64,000 nucleotides of DNA from Maritimibacter sp. REDSEA-S28_B5 (GTDB lineage: Bacteria; Pseudomonadota; Alphaproteobacteria; Rhodobacterales; Rhodobacteraceae). The stretch is taken from contig LUOO01000007.1 of the NCBI GenBank assembly GCA_001626765.1, positions 51,666 through 115,665 on the forward strand. Direction: 5' to 3'. Below are positions 1-9,308 of the stretch, piece by piece. Positions within the stretch are counted from its first letter, which is position 1. The number at the start of each line of letters is the position of its first letter. Under the pieces are notes generated by a model, which was not told the origin of the DNA, ran no database searches, and saw only the letters and a list, made by a program, of their open reading frames with translations. The position numbers and the translations under genes were made by a program.

Positions 1-7
1 GGGCATC

Positions 8-940
8 ATGGCATTTGGAAGCTCCGTTAAAGCCGCGCAGATCGCGGATGACGTGACCGACGTTCTGCCGGTCAAAGGCCGCTCGCTGCTGCAAGACGCC
101 TACCGCCGGTTCATCCGCAACAAGGCGGCGATGGCATCGGTCGTGGTGCTGGGCCTGATCGTGTTGTTTGTGCTCATTGGCCCACTCTTTGCCCAGTGGG
201 ACAACGAGGAAATTGATTGGGAGAGGATGGGCGACATCGCCACATCCGGGATGCCGTCCATCGAGAACGGGCATTACTTTGGCCTCGATGAACTGGGCCG
301 CGACCTTTATTCCCGTGTCATACAAGCGACCGGCACGTCGCTGCTCGTCGGGGTCGTCGGTGCCGCGACAGCACTCATCATCGGCACCACCTTTGGCCTG
401 ATCGCGGGCTACGTGGGCGGGCGGATCGACAGCGGGATGATGCGTTTCGTCGACATCTTGCTCGCCATCCCCACGACGCTGATCATCATCCTGCTCATGG
501 TGATCGCCGGGCGGTCGTTCCTCATGCTCTTCGTCGCGCTCGGTGCTTTCGGCTGGCTCACCATGGCGCGGATCGTGCGCGCGCAGACACTGAGCCTCAA
601 GAACCGCGAGTTCATCGAGGCGGCGCGGGCGGCGGGCGTGTCCGAGGGGACGATCATGGTGCGGCACATCCTGCCCAACCTCATCGGCGTGGTGATCGTC
701 TATGCGTCCCTTCTGGTGCCCGAGATGATCCTGACCGAGAGCTTCATCTCGTTCCTCGGGCTTGGCATTTCCGAACCCTATACTTCGCTTGGCAAGCTGA
801 TCGCGGAAGGGGCCGGAACCATGGCTTATGGCACCACCTGGCAACTGCTCTACCCGCTCTTCTTCTACGTCGCGATCATCATGACGATGTTCTTCATCGG
901 TGATGGCCTGCGCGATGCTCTCGACCCGAAGGACCGCTGA
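8..940 (+). CDS. Dipeptide/oligopeptide ABC transporter permease (DppC/OppC family)
   Basis: Inner-membrane permease subunit of a peptide-type ABC importer. The 310-aa product has a soluble N-terminus, a first membrane segment at about residues 39-61, then a five-helix BPD_transp_1 core. The EAA loop that contacts the ATPase lies at about 199-222 ([14 protein letters not shown]). An N-terminal OppC-type segment precedes the core, as in DppC/OppC rather than DppB/OppB. The ATPase gene begins 1 nt after the stop, so the two are co-transcribed. The binding protein and partner permease would lie left of the window. The start at 8 is only 7 nt from the window edge, so an upstream start cannot be excluded. 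Substrate is unknown. Confidence 0.88.
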   Translation: MAFGSSVKAAQIADDVTDVLPVKGRSLLQDAYRRFIRNKAAMASVVVLGLIVLFVLIGPLFAQWDNEEIDWERMGDIATSGMPSIENGHYFGLDELGRDLYSRVIQATGTSLLVGVVGAATALIIGTTFGLIAGYVGGRIDSGMMRFVDILLAIPTTLIIILLMVIAGRSFLMLFVALGAFGWLTMARIVRAQTLSLKNREFIEAARAAGVSEGTIMVRHILPNLIGVVIVYASLLVPEMILTESFISFLGLGISEPYTSLGKLIAEGAGTMAYGTTWQLLYPLFFYVAIIMTMFFIGDGLRDALDPKDR

Positions 941-941
941 C

Positions 942-2783
942 ATGACCGTTCTTTCCGCACGCGACCTGACCGTCACCTTCGACACCAACGATGGCCCCGT
1001 CCATGCCGTCAAGGGCGTGAGCTTCGACATCGCTCCGGGCGAATGTCTTGGCATTGTTGGGGAATCCGGCTCGGGCAAATCGCAGAGCTTCATGGCTGCC
1101 ATGGGGCTCTTGCCGCCCAATGGCCGGGCCACGGGGTCCGTGACGTTTCAGGGGTCCGAGATCCTGAACCTGCCCGTGGGCAAGCTGAACAAGCTGAGAG
1201 GCGCGGATGTGGGGATGATCTTCCAAGACCCGCTGACCGCTTTGACTCCGCATCTGAAGGTGGGCGACCAGATGGCCGAGGTGCTCAAGGTCCACTGCGG
1301 CCTGTCGGGCGCGGTGGCGCGGCGGCAGTGCCTCGACTGGCTCAATCGCGTGCAGATCCCCGAGGCCGAGCGGCGGCTGGATCAATACCCCCACGAACTA
1401 TCCGGCGGGATGCGCCAAAGGGTGATGATCGCACAGGCGATGCTCTGCGAGCCGAAGCTGCTCATTGCGGACGAACCGACCACTGCGCTCGATGTGACCG
1501 TGCAGGCGGAGATCCTCGACCTGATGGCGGAACTGCAACGCGAACAGGGCACCGCGATTGCGCTCATCACCCATGACATGGGCGTGGTCGCCCGCATGTG
1601 CGACCGGATCGAGGTGATGCGGCTGGGCGAATACGTGGAGTCGGGCGACGTGATGCAGGTGTTCAAGGCGCCGGAACACGCCTATACCCGCAAACTCCTC
1701 GATGCCATGCCGCGCATCGACGACAAGGGGGCGCCGGAAGGGACCGGCGCCGATGCCGCGCCGCTCCTGTCCGCCGACGACATCAAGGTGCATTTCCCGA
1801 TCCGGGTCAAAGGTGGGCTTTTCGGGCGCACCATTCCGCTCAAGGCGGTGAACGGCGTGACCTTCGACCTGGCCAAGGGCGAGACGCTGGGCGTCGTGGG
1901 GGAAAGCGGTTGCGGCAAGTCCACGATGGCGCGCGCGGTTCTGCGGCTGATCGAGCCGACCGATGGATCGGTGACGTGGCTGGGGCGGTCGCTCACCGAA
2001 TTGGACAAGCGCGAGATGACGAAATCGCGGCGCGACATGCAGCTCGTCTTTCAGGACCCGCTCGCGAGCCTCGATCCGCGCATGACCATCGCGGACTCGA
2101 TTACGGAACCGCTCAAGACCTTTCAGCCCGGCCTGACGAAGACCCAGCGCCGCGACAAGGTGATCGCGATGATGGAGCGGGTGGGGCTGGATCAGACCTA
2201 TTACAACCGCTACCCGCACGAGCTGTCCGGCGGCCAGAACCAGCGCGTCGGGATCGCCCGCGCGATGATCAACCAGCCCAAGCTAATCATCTGCGACGAG
2301 GCGGTGTCGGCGCTCGACGTGTCGATCCAAGCGCAGATCGTGCAGCTTCTGAAGGACTTGCAGGCCGAGTTCGGGATGTCGATGATCTTCATCTCGCATG
2401 ACCTGTCGGTGGTGCGCGCGATTTCGAACCGGATCATGGTGCTCTATCTGGGCCGGATCGTGGAGCTTGGCGCGGCGGGGGATGTGGTGGAAGGGCCGCG
2501 ACATCCGTATACCAAGGCGCTGATCTCGGCGGTGCCGATCCCGGACCCGGAGCTTGAACGAAGCCGCGAGCGCATCCGCATCCCCGGCGAATTGCCCTCA
2601 CCGCTCGACCCCAGGGCGGCGCTCCGGTTCCTGCCCTCCAAACTGGCTGCGGGGCAGGGGGACTATACGCCCCGGCTCGAGCAGGTCGCGCCGGGACATT
2701 GGGTGGCCGAGCACGACCCGCTTGAGGTGATACTGGGCGCGAAACCCGAGACGGGCGCGCGTGTCGTGACGCCGGTGGTCTAG
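942..2783 (+). CDS. Fused dual-NBD peptide ABC transporter ATP-binding protein (DppD-DppF type)
   Basis: ATPase of the peptide importer, with both nucleotide-binding domains in one 613-aa chain. Domain 1 has Walker A GESGSGKS near residue 40, signature LSGGMRQR near 153 and Walker B LLIADEP near 173. Domain 2 has Walker [10 protein letters not shown] near 320, signature LSGGQNQR near 428 and Walker B LIICDEA near 448. A C-terminal oligo/dipeptide extension follows. The ATG at 942 is chosen because it starts exactly at the ABC core and follows the permease stop by 1 nt; an in-frame start at 900 would overlap the permease by 41 nt. Domain identity is clear; the transported compound is not. Confidence 0.9.
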   Translation: MTVLSARDLTVTFDTNDGPVHAVKGVSFDIAPGECLGIVGESGSGKSQSFMAAMGLLPPNGRATGSVTFQGSEILNLPVGKLNKLRGADVGMIFQDPLTALTPHLKVGDQMAEVLKVHCGLSGAVARRQCLDWLNRVQIPEAERRLDQYPHELSGGMRQRVMIAQAMLCEPKLLIADEPTTALDVTVQAEILDLMAELQREQGTAIALITHDMGVVARMCDRIEVMRLGEYVESGDVMQVFKAPEHAYTRKLLDAMPRIDDKGAPEGTGADAAPLLSADDIKVHFPIRVKGGLFGRTIPLKAVNGVTFDLAKGETLGVVGESGCGKSTMARAVLRLIEPTDGSVTWLGRSLTELDKREMTKSRRDMQLVFQDPLASLDPRMTIADSITEPLKTFQPGLTKTQRRDKVIAMMERVGLDQTYYNRYPHELSGGQNQRVGIARAMINQPKLIICDEAVSALDVSIQAQIVQLLKDLQAEFGMSMIFISHDLSVVRAISNRIMVLYLGRIVELGAAGDVVEGPRHPYTKALISAVPIPDPELERSRERIRIPGELPSPLDPRAALRFLPSKLAAGQGDYTPRLEQVAPGHWVAEHDPLEVILGAKPETGARVVTPVV

Positions 2784-2807
2784 GACCGCCGGCGCGCTCT
2801 GGGCAGT

Positions 2808-3092
2808 CTAGCGATCGACGCGCTCGCTCACGATGGCAAAGGTGTCCGGCTGCAGCTTGAGGTCGTATTCCTCGACTGCGTCGCCCTTGCGGGCATCGTC
2901 GACCTCCCACAGACCGTCGTCGAACTCGATCTCTTCCCAGATCGTATAGCCCGCGTCCGTCAGCACGGTCTCGATCGAGGACAGTTCGTCTGCGGTCGGC
3001 ATCCGGTCGTCATCGGCGCTGGCGGCGAGCGGCACGACAAAGGGGGCTGCGACGAGGGCAGTGGCGGCGGTGATCTTGGCGATGGGGGTCAT
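2808..3092 (-). CDS. Small secreted PepSY-like protein
   Basis: A 94-aa protein with an N-terminal signal peptide (about residues 1-25, alanine/valine-rich core ending ASA). The mature acidic region reads like a PepSY-type fold: a helix with 'ELSSIETVLTDAGY', then WEEIEFDDGLWEV and a YDLKLQPDTF strand. Such small periplasmic proteins are common in Rhodobacteraceae and have no assigned function. The ATG at 3092 is preferred over an upstream GTG (3098) because AGGAG sits 5 nt upstream. It stands alone and converges on the ABC operon. PepSY assignment is from memory of the family pattern and is moderate. Confidence 0.65.
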   Translation of the reverse strand: MTPIAKITAATALVAAPFVVPLAASADDDRMPTADELSSIETVLTDAGYTIWEEIEFDDGLWEVDDARKGDAVEEYDLKLQPDTFAIVSERVDR

Positions 3093-3346
3093 GGTCACTC
3101 CTGCGATGGTTGTTCATTCCGATATGGGGGGCGCGGCCTTTGCAGCAATCGGTGCGGCGAGGTGATCACCGAACTGTCAACTCGGGACCGAAGATGCTCA
3201 CGTTGGTGTGGGACGGGCGGTGACGCACCATTTCGGCGCGGGCTTGACCCCGCGCCCCACCCGGCAAAGGGTGACCAGAGACACAGGACGATGTTCCGGA
3301 TCACTACCGGGACATCTGACATGGGCGATAAGGCAGGAGCCGACGG

Positions 3347-4320
3347 ATGCGCAGGATCATGATCTACGGGGCGACCGGCTATACCGGGACGCTTGTGGCG
3401 CGGCAGGCCGTGGCGATGGGACTGCACCCGATCCTCGCCGGGCGGTCGATGGCCAAGCTCGCTCCGCTGGCGGCGGAACTGGGGTGCGAGAAGGTGGCTT
3501 TCAGCGTGACCGACGACGCGGCCGCGCGCGAGGCGCTGGCAGATGTGGACGCGGTCCTGAACTGCGCCGGGCCCTTCGCCGATACATGGGCGCATATGAC
3601 GCGGGCCTGTCTCGACACCCGGACCCATTACCTCGACATCACCGGGGAATCCGAGGTGCTGGCGGGTTGCGCAGGCCTTGATGAGGCGGCAAAGGGCGTG
3701 GGGATCACGATCCTGCCCGGCACCGGATTCGACGTTGTGCCAACCGACTGCATGGCCGCGATGCTGGTGGAACGCCTGCCTGACACGCAGGAGATCACGC
3801 TGGCGTTTCGTGGGATCGGCCGGGCCTCGCGCGCGGCCGCGTCGTCGGTCACGCTGAAAGCCTGGATTTCGGGGATGGCCCGCAGGAGGTCATGGCTGTC
3901 TCCTGGGGCGATATCGTCACGGCGGCGCATACCACGGGCGTCCAGAGTATCGAGGTATTCTTTCAGGCTCCGCCCGACACCGTCGCGCTGCTCAAACTGC
4001 CGCGTGTCGCGAAGTGGTTTTTGTCGACGCCGTTGGGCCAACCCATCGTCAGGGCGCAGCTTCGCAAGATGCCCGACGGGCCGGATGCCGAAACGCGCGC
4101 CACGGGCCGGTCGCGGATCTATGGCCGGGCGGTGAACGGGGCGGGCGAGGTCGTGGAATTGCGGCTCGAGACGATGGAAGCCTACGAGCTGACCTCGATC
4201 ACCGCGCCCAAGATCGCGCAGGCGGCGGCGGAGGGGAGCCTGCCGACGGGGTTCACAACGCCCGCGACAGCAATGGGGGCGGAGTTCGTGCTGACCTTGG
4301 ACAAGTCGCGGATGATTTGA
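3347..4320 (+). pseudogene. Broken saccharopine dehydrogenase-like / trans-acting enoyl reductase family gene
   Basis: The first half (3347 to about 3862) encodes an NAD(P)-binding Rossmann domain (IMIYGATGYTGTLVARQA; later GPFADTWAHM, YLDITGE, GTGFDVVPTDC). The second half continues in another frame from about 3862 (LDFGDGPQEVMAVSWGDI) to the stop at 4320. Together they give about 323 aa, whereas family members are about 380-400 aa, so 60-70 codons are missing. At the junction (3824-3862) lies a perfect 39-bp reverse-complement copy of 3496-3534 from the same gene. It replaces the expected middle segment and shifts the frame. The gene is not functional as read. It could be a true mutation or a chimera of the sequence. 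Confidence 0.82.
3496..3862. repeat. 39-bp perfect inverted repeat inside one gene
   Basis: Arms at 3496-3534 and 3824-3862 are exact reverse complements over 39 bases, separated by 289 bases. The left arm encodes AFSVTDDAAAREA in the true frame. The right arm encodes the same residues on the opposite strand, showing that it is a transplanted copy and not a structural RNA. The right arm coincides with the frame break of the host gene. Confidence 0.95.
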
Positions 4321-4337
4321 CGGGCGCAAGCCGGCGC

Positions 4338-4371
4338 AAAAAACGGGCGCCCGGATGTCTCCGAGCGCCCG
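4338..4371 (-). terminator. Rho-independent terminator of the ect operon
   Basis: On the minus strand a GC-rich hairpin (arms CGGGCGC/GCGCCCG, 4344-4371, with an inner CGGA/TCCG pair) is followed by six T residues (4343-4338). It lies just after the aspartokinase stop at 4407. Confidence 0.85.
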
Positions 4372-4406
4372 ATCTCAGCCTGACGGTCAAAAAGGAACTT
4401 TGGGTG

Positions 4407-5840
4407 TCAGGCTGCTTCCCGCAGCTTGGCCTCTTCTTCGATGAAGGCCTTGTGGAGCGCGGCGATGGCCGCGTCCGCTTCGTCACGGTTCATGAGGAAC
4501 TGCACGTCCACGTTGCGCGGCGTCGCATGTGCCGCGATGACGTCGAGCCCCGCCTCGTCCAGCGCCAGGAGGCCCCGTCCCAGCACCGACTGCTTGCGCA
4601 GGTCGCGACCCACCGCCGAAACGATCGAAAGCGAGCGCACGCCGACGCAGGCGTTGGGATAGGCTTCCTTCAGGTCCGCCTCCACGCGCCGCACCGATTT
4701 CAGGTTGCCGCGCAGATAATGCGTGATCGTGTTGGCGTTCGAGGTCTTGGACACGATCCAGATCTTGTGACGCTTGAGCGCGTCGAGGATCGTGGCGTCG
4801 TAGCCTTTGACGCCGACCATGTCCTGCTCGAACACTTCCAGAGCAAAGACATCGAGGCCAGTCACGATTTCTACACCCGGCACATCCGCCGGCGCATCGT
4901 CGATGAGCGTGCCCGGATCTTCTGGCTCGAACGCATTGGTCACACGCAGCGGCACGTCCGCTTGGCGCAGCATCTTGGCCGCAGACGGGTGAATGGCTTC
5001 CATCCCGAGGTTCGACAGCTGATCCGCCACGTCGTAGTTCGTGTGGCCGAGCTTGCGCACGCCGCCGCCCACGAGGTTCGGATCGGCAGACGACAGGTGG
5101 AATTCCTTGTGGATAATCGCCTCCTTGGCGCTGGTGAGCGCGGCAAGACGGGCGAAAGTCACTTCGGAATAGCCCCGGTCGTATTCGCTCATCAGCCCCT
5201 CGCGGCATTGGGCATAGCCTGTCACGATGGGCAGCTCGGAGGCCACGTCGATACGCTCAAGCCCGAGCGCGATGCGTTCGTCCAGCGTCACATCGCCTTC
5301 GTCGCGCCAGCCCGACAGGTCCACGAACCGTGCCTCGACACCTGCTCGTTTCAGCATGAGTGCGGTAACGTAGGCGGAATGCGCCTCTCCCAGACCGGAC
5401 AGCAGTTCACGCACCCGGCCCATATGTTCGGACAGCCGGAAGTGACCGTAGGTGCAAAGCCGTTGCAGATCGAACAGGCAGTTGCGCGCACCCTCGATCC
5501 GGTCGCGCACGAAATCCGTGGCGTCCGAAATGTCGGCGGGGTGGTCGAGCGCTTTGCGATGTGCCTCTTCCATCGCGACCTGCGTGCGCTTCAGCGCGTC
5601 GAGCCAGCTGTGGTCGTCGTTGTCTTCTGCAAAAAGAGCATAGACCCCCTGTTCGCCCGACTTCTTGTGTTCGAGCAGCAGGTTGGTGATGCCGCCAAAG
5701 GCCGACACGACGAAAATGCGGTTGTAGGGATCGTCCTTCTTGATGAGCAGGCTATCGCGCAGTTCATGCACCCGGCTCATCGACGTCCCGCCGATCTTTT
5801 CGACCGTGTGGTTTCGTTTGTTGATCTCGTCCTGGGTCAT
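4407..5840 (-). CDS. ask_ect: Ectoine-operon aspartate kinase
   Basis: Catalyses ATP-dependent phosphorylation of L-aspartate, the first step toward aspartate semialdehyde, here dedicated to ectoine synthesis. The 477-aa product has the aspartokinase N-terminal KIGGTSM motif (about residues 12-19), an amino-acid-kinase fold and C-terminal ACT-like sequence (SVVSAVGRDL region is rendered as 'LSIVSAVGRDL'). The start at 5840 has AGGAGG 9 nt upstream and falls 10 nt after ectC; a longer in-frame ORF would overlap ectC. It is the last gene of ectABC-ask. Specialised Ask_Ect enzymes are known to be less feedback-inhibited than housekeeping Ask; that property is not visible here. Confidence 0.93.
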   Translation of the reverse strand: MTQDEINKRNHTVEKIGGTSMSRVHELRDSLLIKKDDPYNRIFVVSAFGGITNLLLEHKKSGEQGVYALFAEDNDDHSWLDALKRTQVAMEEAHRKALDHPADISDATDFVRDRIEGARNCLFDLQRLCTYGHFRLSEHMGRVRELLSGLGEAHSAYVTALMLKRAGVEARFVDLSGWRDEGDVTLDERIALGLERIDVASELPIVTGYAQCREGLMSEYDRGYSEVTFARLAALTSAKEAIIHKEFHLSSADPNLVGGGVRKLGHTNYDVADQLSNLGMEAIHPSAAKMLRQADVPLRVTNAFEPEDPGTLIDDAPADVPGVEIVTGLDVFALEVFEQDMVGVKGYDATILDALKRHKIWIVSKTSNANTITHYLRGNLKSVRRVEADLKEAYPNACVGVRSLSIVSAVGRDLRKQSVLGRGLLALDEAGLDVIAAHATPRNVDVQFLMNRDEADAAIAALHKAFIEEEAKLREAA

Positions 5841-5850
5841 CTGGCCCTCC

Positions 5851-6243
5851 TTACGCCGCGTCCTCGGCGGGGGCGTAGGAACCGTCTTCACGGTGCACCT
5901 CGGTCCCCGTCACGGGCGGATTGAAGCAGCAGGCCATGACCAGCTCTTCTTCCGCGCGCAGCGTGTGGTGATCGTGCTGGTCGAGCGCATACATCACGCC
6001 CGGCTTGATCTCATGCGTCTCGCCGGTGGCGAGGTCTGTGATCGACCCCTTGCCCGAGATGCAGTAGACGCTCTCGAAGTGGTGCTTGTAGTGGAACGTG
6101 TGTTCCGACCCGGCTTCGAGCGTGGTGATGTGGAACGAAAAGCCCATCCCGTCATCGGCCAGCAGCATCCGGACCGAGGTCCAGCGCGCATCAGCGACCT
6201 TTTTGTCGGTGTTCTTCAGTTCGTTGAAATCGCGAACAAGCAT
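5851..6243 (-). CDS. ectC: L-ectoine synthase
   Basis: Cytoplasmic cupin that cyclises N-gamma-acetyl-L-2,4-diaminobutyrate to ectoine, the last step of the pathway. At 130 aa it has the normal family length. Conserved stretches are visible: MLVRDFNEL at the start, the [21 protein letters not shown] cupin core (in two parts, about residues 46-66) and the [12 protein letters not shown] metal-site region (about 86-97). It lies 6 nt after ectB and 10 nt before the aspartokinase gene in a single minus-strand operon. Confidence 0.97.
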   Translation of the reverse strand: MLVRDFNELKNTDKKVADARWTSVRMLLADDGMGFSFHITTLEAGSEHTFHYKHHFESVYCISGKGSITDLATGETHEIKPGVMYALDQHDHHTLRAEEELVMACCFNPPVTGTEVHREDGSYAPAEDAA

Positions 6244-6249
6244 GTCGTG

Positions 6250-7551
6250 TTACTCCGCTGCAATCTTGTGGTTGTCGGCAAGGGCGTCGCGGGTCGCATC
6301 CAAGAGGATGTTGAGACCGCGCGCGAGCACCTCGTTCGGAATGGTGAGGGCGGCGAGGACCTTGACCACCTCGTCATCGGCCCCGGAGGTTTCGATGATC
6401 AGGCCCTTGTCAAAGGCACGTGCACAGATGTCGGCGGCAAGTTCGCCCGAGCCCACATCGACACCCTGCATGAAACCGCGGCCCTTGAGCTTGGCGCCGG
6501 GCACGAGGTTGGCCACCTCTTGAAGGCCCTCGCGCAGAGCGTCGGATTTCTCGGCGATCATGCCTTCCATCGCCACCTTGTCGGCCCAGAATTTCTCGAG
6601 CGCGACGCGGGCGGTCACGAAGGCATGGGTGTTGCCCCGGAAGGTGCCGTTGTGCTCGGCTGGCTTCCAGATGTCATACTCGCCCTTGATGAGCAGGCAG
6701 GCGAAGGGCAGGCCGAAGCCCGACAGCGATTTCGCCTGCGTGATCATGTCGGGTTCGATGTCCATATCCTCGACACCGAAGTATTTCCCGGTGCGCCCGA
6801 TCCCCGCCTGAATGTCGTCGACGATAATCAGCGCGCCGTGCTCGCGGGCGAGCTTGGCGATGCCTTCGATCCATTCCTGCGAGGCGGCGTTGAGGCCACC
6901 CTCGCCCTGCACGGGTTCAAAGATGAACGCGGCGGGGGCGTCCATGCCGGAGGACGAGTTCGACAGCATCTGTTCGATGATCGCGAGCGTATCGACATCG
7001 TCGCCGAACGCCTTGTCATAGGGCATGTGGGTCACGTCGGTAAGCGACCCGGTGCCAGCCCCGCCACGCTTGCCGGCGTTACCGGTCAGGGCGAGCGAGC
7101 CCATGGTCATCCCGTGGAACGCATTGGTGAAGGCGACCACGTTACGCCGCCCCGTGACTTTGCGCGCGAGCTTGATCGCGGCCTCCACGGCGTTGGTGCC
7201 GGTCGGGCCGGTCATCATGACCTTGTAGTCGTCCATGCCCCGCGGCTTGAGGATGATTTCCTCGAAGGCCTTGAGGAATTTGGCCTTTTCCTCGGTGAAC
7301 ATGTCCAGGCCATGCGCGATGCCGTCCGACGTGATGTGATCGACGAGCGCCGCCTTCATGTCGGGGTCGTTGTGGCCGTAGTTGAGCGACGAGCAACCGG
7401 CGAGAAAGTCGATATATTCGCGGCCGGTTGTGTCGGTCATGATGGACCCCTGCGCCGAGGCAAAGGTCGTGTCGAAGCTCCGGCAGTAAGAGCGGGCTTC
7501 GCTCTCACGGCGGGCAAAAACGGGGTCGTTGACGGACTTTTGGGTCGTCAT
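6250..7551 (-). CDS. ectB: Diaminobutyrate--2-oxoglutarate transaminase
   Basis: PLP-dependent class-III aminotransferase making L-2,4-diaminobutyrate from aspartate semialdehyde with glutamate as amino donor. The 433-aa protein has the PLP aspartate motif LIIVDDIQAG (about 241-250) and the Schiff-base lysine K274 in ITQAKSLSG. The second gene of ectABC-ask, 43 nt after ectA and 6 nt before ectC. Nothing unusual in length or motifs. Confidence 0.97.
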   Translation of the reverse strand: MTTQKSVNDPVFARRESEARSYCRSFDTTFASAQGSIMTDTTGREYIDFLAGCSSLNYGHNDPDMKAALVDHITSDGIAHGLDMFTEEKAKFLKAFEEIILKPRGMDDYKVMMTGPTGTNAVEAAIKLARKVTGRRNVVAFTNAFHGMTMGSLALTGNAGKRGGAGTGSLTDVTHMPYDKAFGDDVDTLAIIEQMLSNSSSGMDAPAAFIFEPVQGEGGLNAASQEWIEGIAKLAREHGALIIVDDIQAGIGRTGKYFGVEDMDIEPDMITQAKSLSGFGLPFACLLIKGEYDIWKPAEHNGTFRGNTHAFVTARVALEKFWADKVAMEGMIAEKSDALREGLQEVANLVPGAKLKGRGFMQGVDVGSGELAADICARAFDKGLIIETSGADDEVVKVLAALTIPNEVLARGLNILLDATRDALADNHKIAAE

Positions 7552-7594
7552 GGAAAATCTCCAGTGATGTGAAAGGGACGTGCGGCGCGGGCGC

Positions 7595-8161
7595 TTACGC
7601 GGCGGCTGCCAGCGGTTCCGGGAGCGTGATCGTCACCATGTGTTCGGTGTCGTGGCGCCCCTCGAAATGGTCGTCCTCGTGAAAGTGGGGATCATCGTCA
7701 AGATCGCCACCGTGACGGCGGGCGAACTTGCGAAACAGCGCCCAAGAGGCGTCGTTATCCTTGGTGATGGTCGTCTTCATCTGGTCCACGTTGATGCACT
7801 CTTCGCGTTCCATGATCTCGTCGAGCATTTTGCCCGCGAGGCCCAGACCGCGCGCCTTTTCACCAACGGCGACCTGCCAGACAAACAGGGTGTCTTCGCC
7901 TGGGACGATGTAGCCGGAGATCCAGCCGACGACTTCGCCGTCCTTTTCCGCCACCACGCAGGTGTCGCGGAAGTGGTCGCATTGCAGAAGGTTGCAGTAG
8001 ACCGAGTTCTCGTCGAGCGGTTTGCACGCGCGAATGAGGTTCCAGATTGCGGCCCCGTCTTCGCTCACCGGCTTGCGCAGCGTAACAGCGCCGGACGGGT
8101 TCGCGGAGCGGGGCGACCGGGTTCGGTCGTGCGAATTCATGAAGTCATTCATGTCTTTCAT
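7595..8161 (-). CDS. ectA: L-2,4-diaminobutyrate N-gamma-acetyltransferase
   Basis: GNAT-fold enzyme that transfers acetyl from acetyl-CoA to diaminobutyrate, first committed ectoine step. The 188-aa product has the acetyl-CoA pocket WQVAVGEKARGLGLAGKML (about residues 118-136) and the TTITKDNDASWALFRKFA helix typical of EctA. It has an extended, low-complexity N-terminus of about 25 residues. The ATG at 8161 has GGAGG 9 nt upstream. First gene of the ectABC-ask operon, divergent from a MarR regulator. Confidence 0.95.
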   Translation of the reverse strand: MKDMNDFMNSHDRTRSPRSANPSGAVTLRKPVSEDGAAIWNLIRACKPLDENSVYCNLLQCDHFRDTCVVAEKDGEVVGWISGYIVPGEDTLFVWQVAVGEKARGLGLAGKMLDEIMEREECINVDQMKTTITKDNDASWALFRKFARRHGGDLDDDPHFHEDDHFEGRHDTEHMVTITLPEPLAAAA

Positions 8162-8391
8162 AAGTCAGTGCCTCCAAAGTTCCTTTGCACATCTAACTAA
8201 TGGATCGCGGGTTTTGTTTCAACCGTCTAAGCAATATTCTCAAGATATGCGGTAAAATAACGGGTTTTTGGGCGCAAATTTCTTTAGTAAGCGGCGCAGA
8301 ACCTTTACTTAGCTAATCTTTTGCCTATCTAAGGATCATGATTGATTCACTGCTCACCCTTGTGGCACCTATGCCGAAAGAGGGGAAAACC
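8162..8391. promoter_or_regulatory. Divergent ectA / MarR-regulator control region
   Basis: About 230 nt of AT-rich sequence in an otherwise GC-rich window, between ectA (minus) and a MarR gene (plus). It contains repeated CTAA/TTAG elements (8192-8200, 8225-8230, 8284-8289, 8308-8316, 8326-8333). One of them, TTAGCTAA at 8309-8316, is a perfect palindrome, and CTTAG/CTAAG arms bracket 8308-8333. These are candidate MarR operators; no promoter hexamers are assigned with confidence. Confidence 0.5.
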
Positions 8392-8871
8392 ATGGACCGC
8401 ACAGACGTCAGCCTGATCGCGCTGCGCCGTATCCTTCGCGCGACCGAACTTTACGGCAAGGAGCTTGCCAGCGCGGCGGGGCTTTCGGCGCCGCAGTTGC
8501 GCGTGCTCCAGATCGCGGGCGAGGAGGGGTCGGCCACGCCGTCGATCATCGCGACCCGCATGGGGGTGTCGCAGGCGACGATCACGACGCTGGTGGACAA
8601 GCTCGTGGCCAAGGGGCTCGTGACCCGCGAGCCGTCGCAGCGGGACCGGCGGCAGACAAACGTGACGGTATCGCGTCAGGGCCAGGTTGTGTTGGACGAT
8701 GCGCCCGACGCGCTTCAGCAGCGTTACGTTCGCAAGTTCGAGTCGCTCGAGGATTGGGAGCAGGCGCAGATAATCGCCTCGCTCGAACGGGTGGCCGCGA
8801 TGCTTGATGCCGACGACATCGACGCGGCACCGGTATTGCACCACGGGGATCTCAAGACCCACAAGCATTGA
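8392..8871 (+). CDS. MarR-family transcriptional regulator, probable EctR-type repressor of ectoine genes
   Basis: A 159-aa winged-helix MarR protein. The recognition region is at about residues 48-85 (ATPSIIATRMGVSQATITTLVDKLVAKGLV), followed by the wing DRRQTNV. It is divergent from ectA, the position of EctR1 in halotolerant methylotrophs and of ectR in many marine alphaproteobacteria, so control of ectABC-ask is inferred from context. The start at 8392 is chosen for the AGAGGGG Shine-Dalgarno 6-7 nt upstream. An in-frame ATG at 8338 would add 18 residues unlike the family and has a poorly spaced AAGG. Confidence 0.85.
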   Translation: MDRTDVSLIALRRILRATELYGKELASAAGLSAPQLRVLQIAGEEGSATPSIIATRMGVSQATITTLVDKLVAKGLVTREPSQRDRRQTNVTVSRQGQVVLDDAPDALQQRYVRKFESLEDWEQAQIIASLERVAAMLDADDIDAAPVLHHGDLKTHKH

Positions 8872-8921
8872 TCGTTCGGAAAAAGTCGGTAAGAGCCGCC
8901 GGGCGGGCCGATCCTTTCGGA

Positions 8922-9302
8922 TCAGTGACCCCGCCCGCGGTGAAAGCCGTCGCGCGCGGCTGTGCCCGCGTTCAGGCCGGACATGAAGGCGGCTGCGATG
9001 CCGCCGACGTTTTCGAGACCGGATTTCGTGGCATGGCCCGTGGCCATCGCGCCCGCGACATAGGGGTCGCGCACCGGAACACGGGGTCTACGGGCAGCAA
9101 GCGCCAACGCGATGAGACCGAAGCCGGTATAGACGCCGCCGATCACAAGCGCCGCGGTCAGCGTGTCCGCCACCTGCACCAGCCCGATCCAGGCTGCGGT
9201 GGTCAGGAACGTCAGACCGACAGTCAGCAGCAAAACGCCCACCAAGCCGAACGCGGCTTTGCGCGCGGCAAGGTGGGCTTTCCATCTCAGGGCAGCGAAC
9301 AT
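8922..9302 (-). CDS. Holin-like / phage holin superfamily III membrane protein
   Basis: A 126-aa protein with two hydrophobic segments (about residues 18-40 and 47-68) and a polar, glycine/alanine-rich tail. This matches the small two-TM 'phage holin family' proteins that accompany DUF883/YqjD genes in proteobacteria (compare E. coli yqjD-yqjE). It begins 6 nt after the DUF883 gene and shares its transcript, driven by the EcfG-type promoter at 9688-9713. Despite the family name there is no phage context; a stress or cell-envelope role is more likely. Confidence 0.7.
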   Translation of the reverse strand: MFAALRWKAHLAARKAAFGLVGVLLLTVGLTFLTTAAWIGLVQVADTLTAALVIGGVYTGFGLIALALAARRPRVPVRDPYVAGAMATGHATKSGLENVGGIAAAFMSGLNAGTAARDGFHRGRGH

Positions 9303-9308
9303 GCTGGC

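Noticed and set aside
8922..9302. Prophage remnant, because of the holin family name
   Set aside because: No other phage gene is nearby; the pairing with a DUF883 gene and an EcfG promoter fits a host stress operon.
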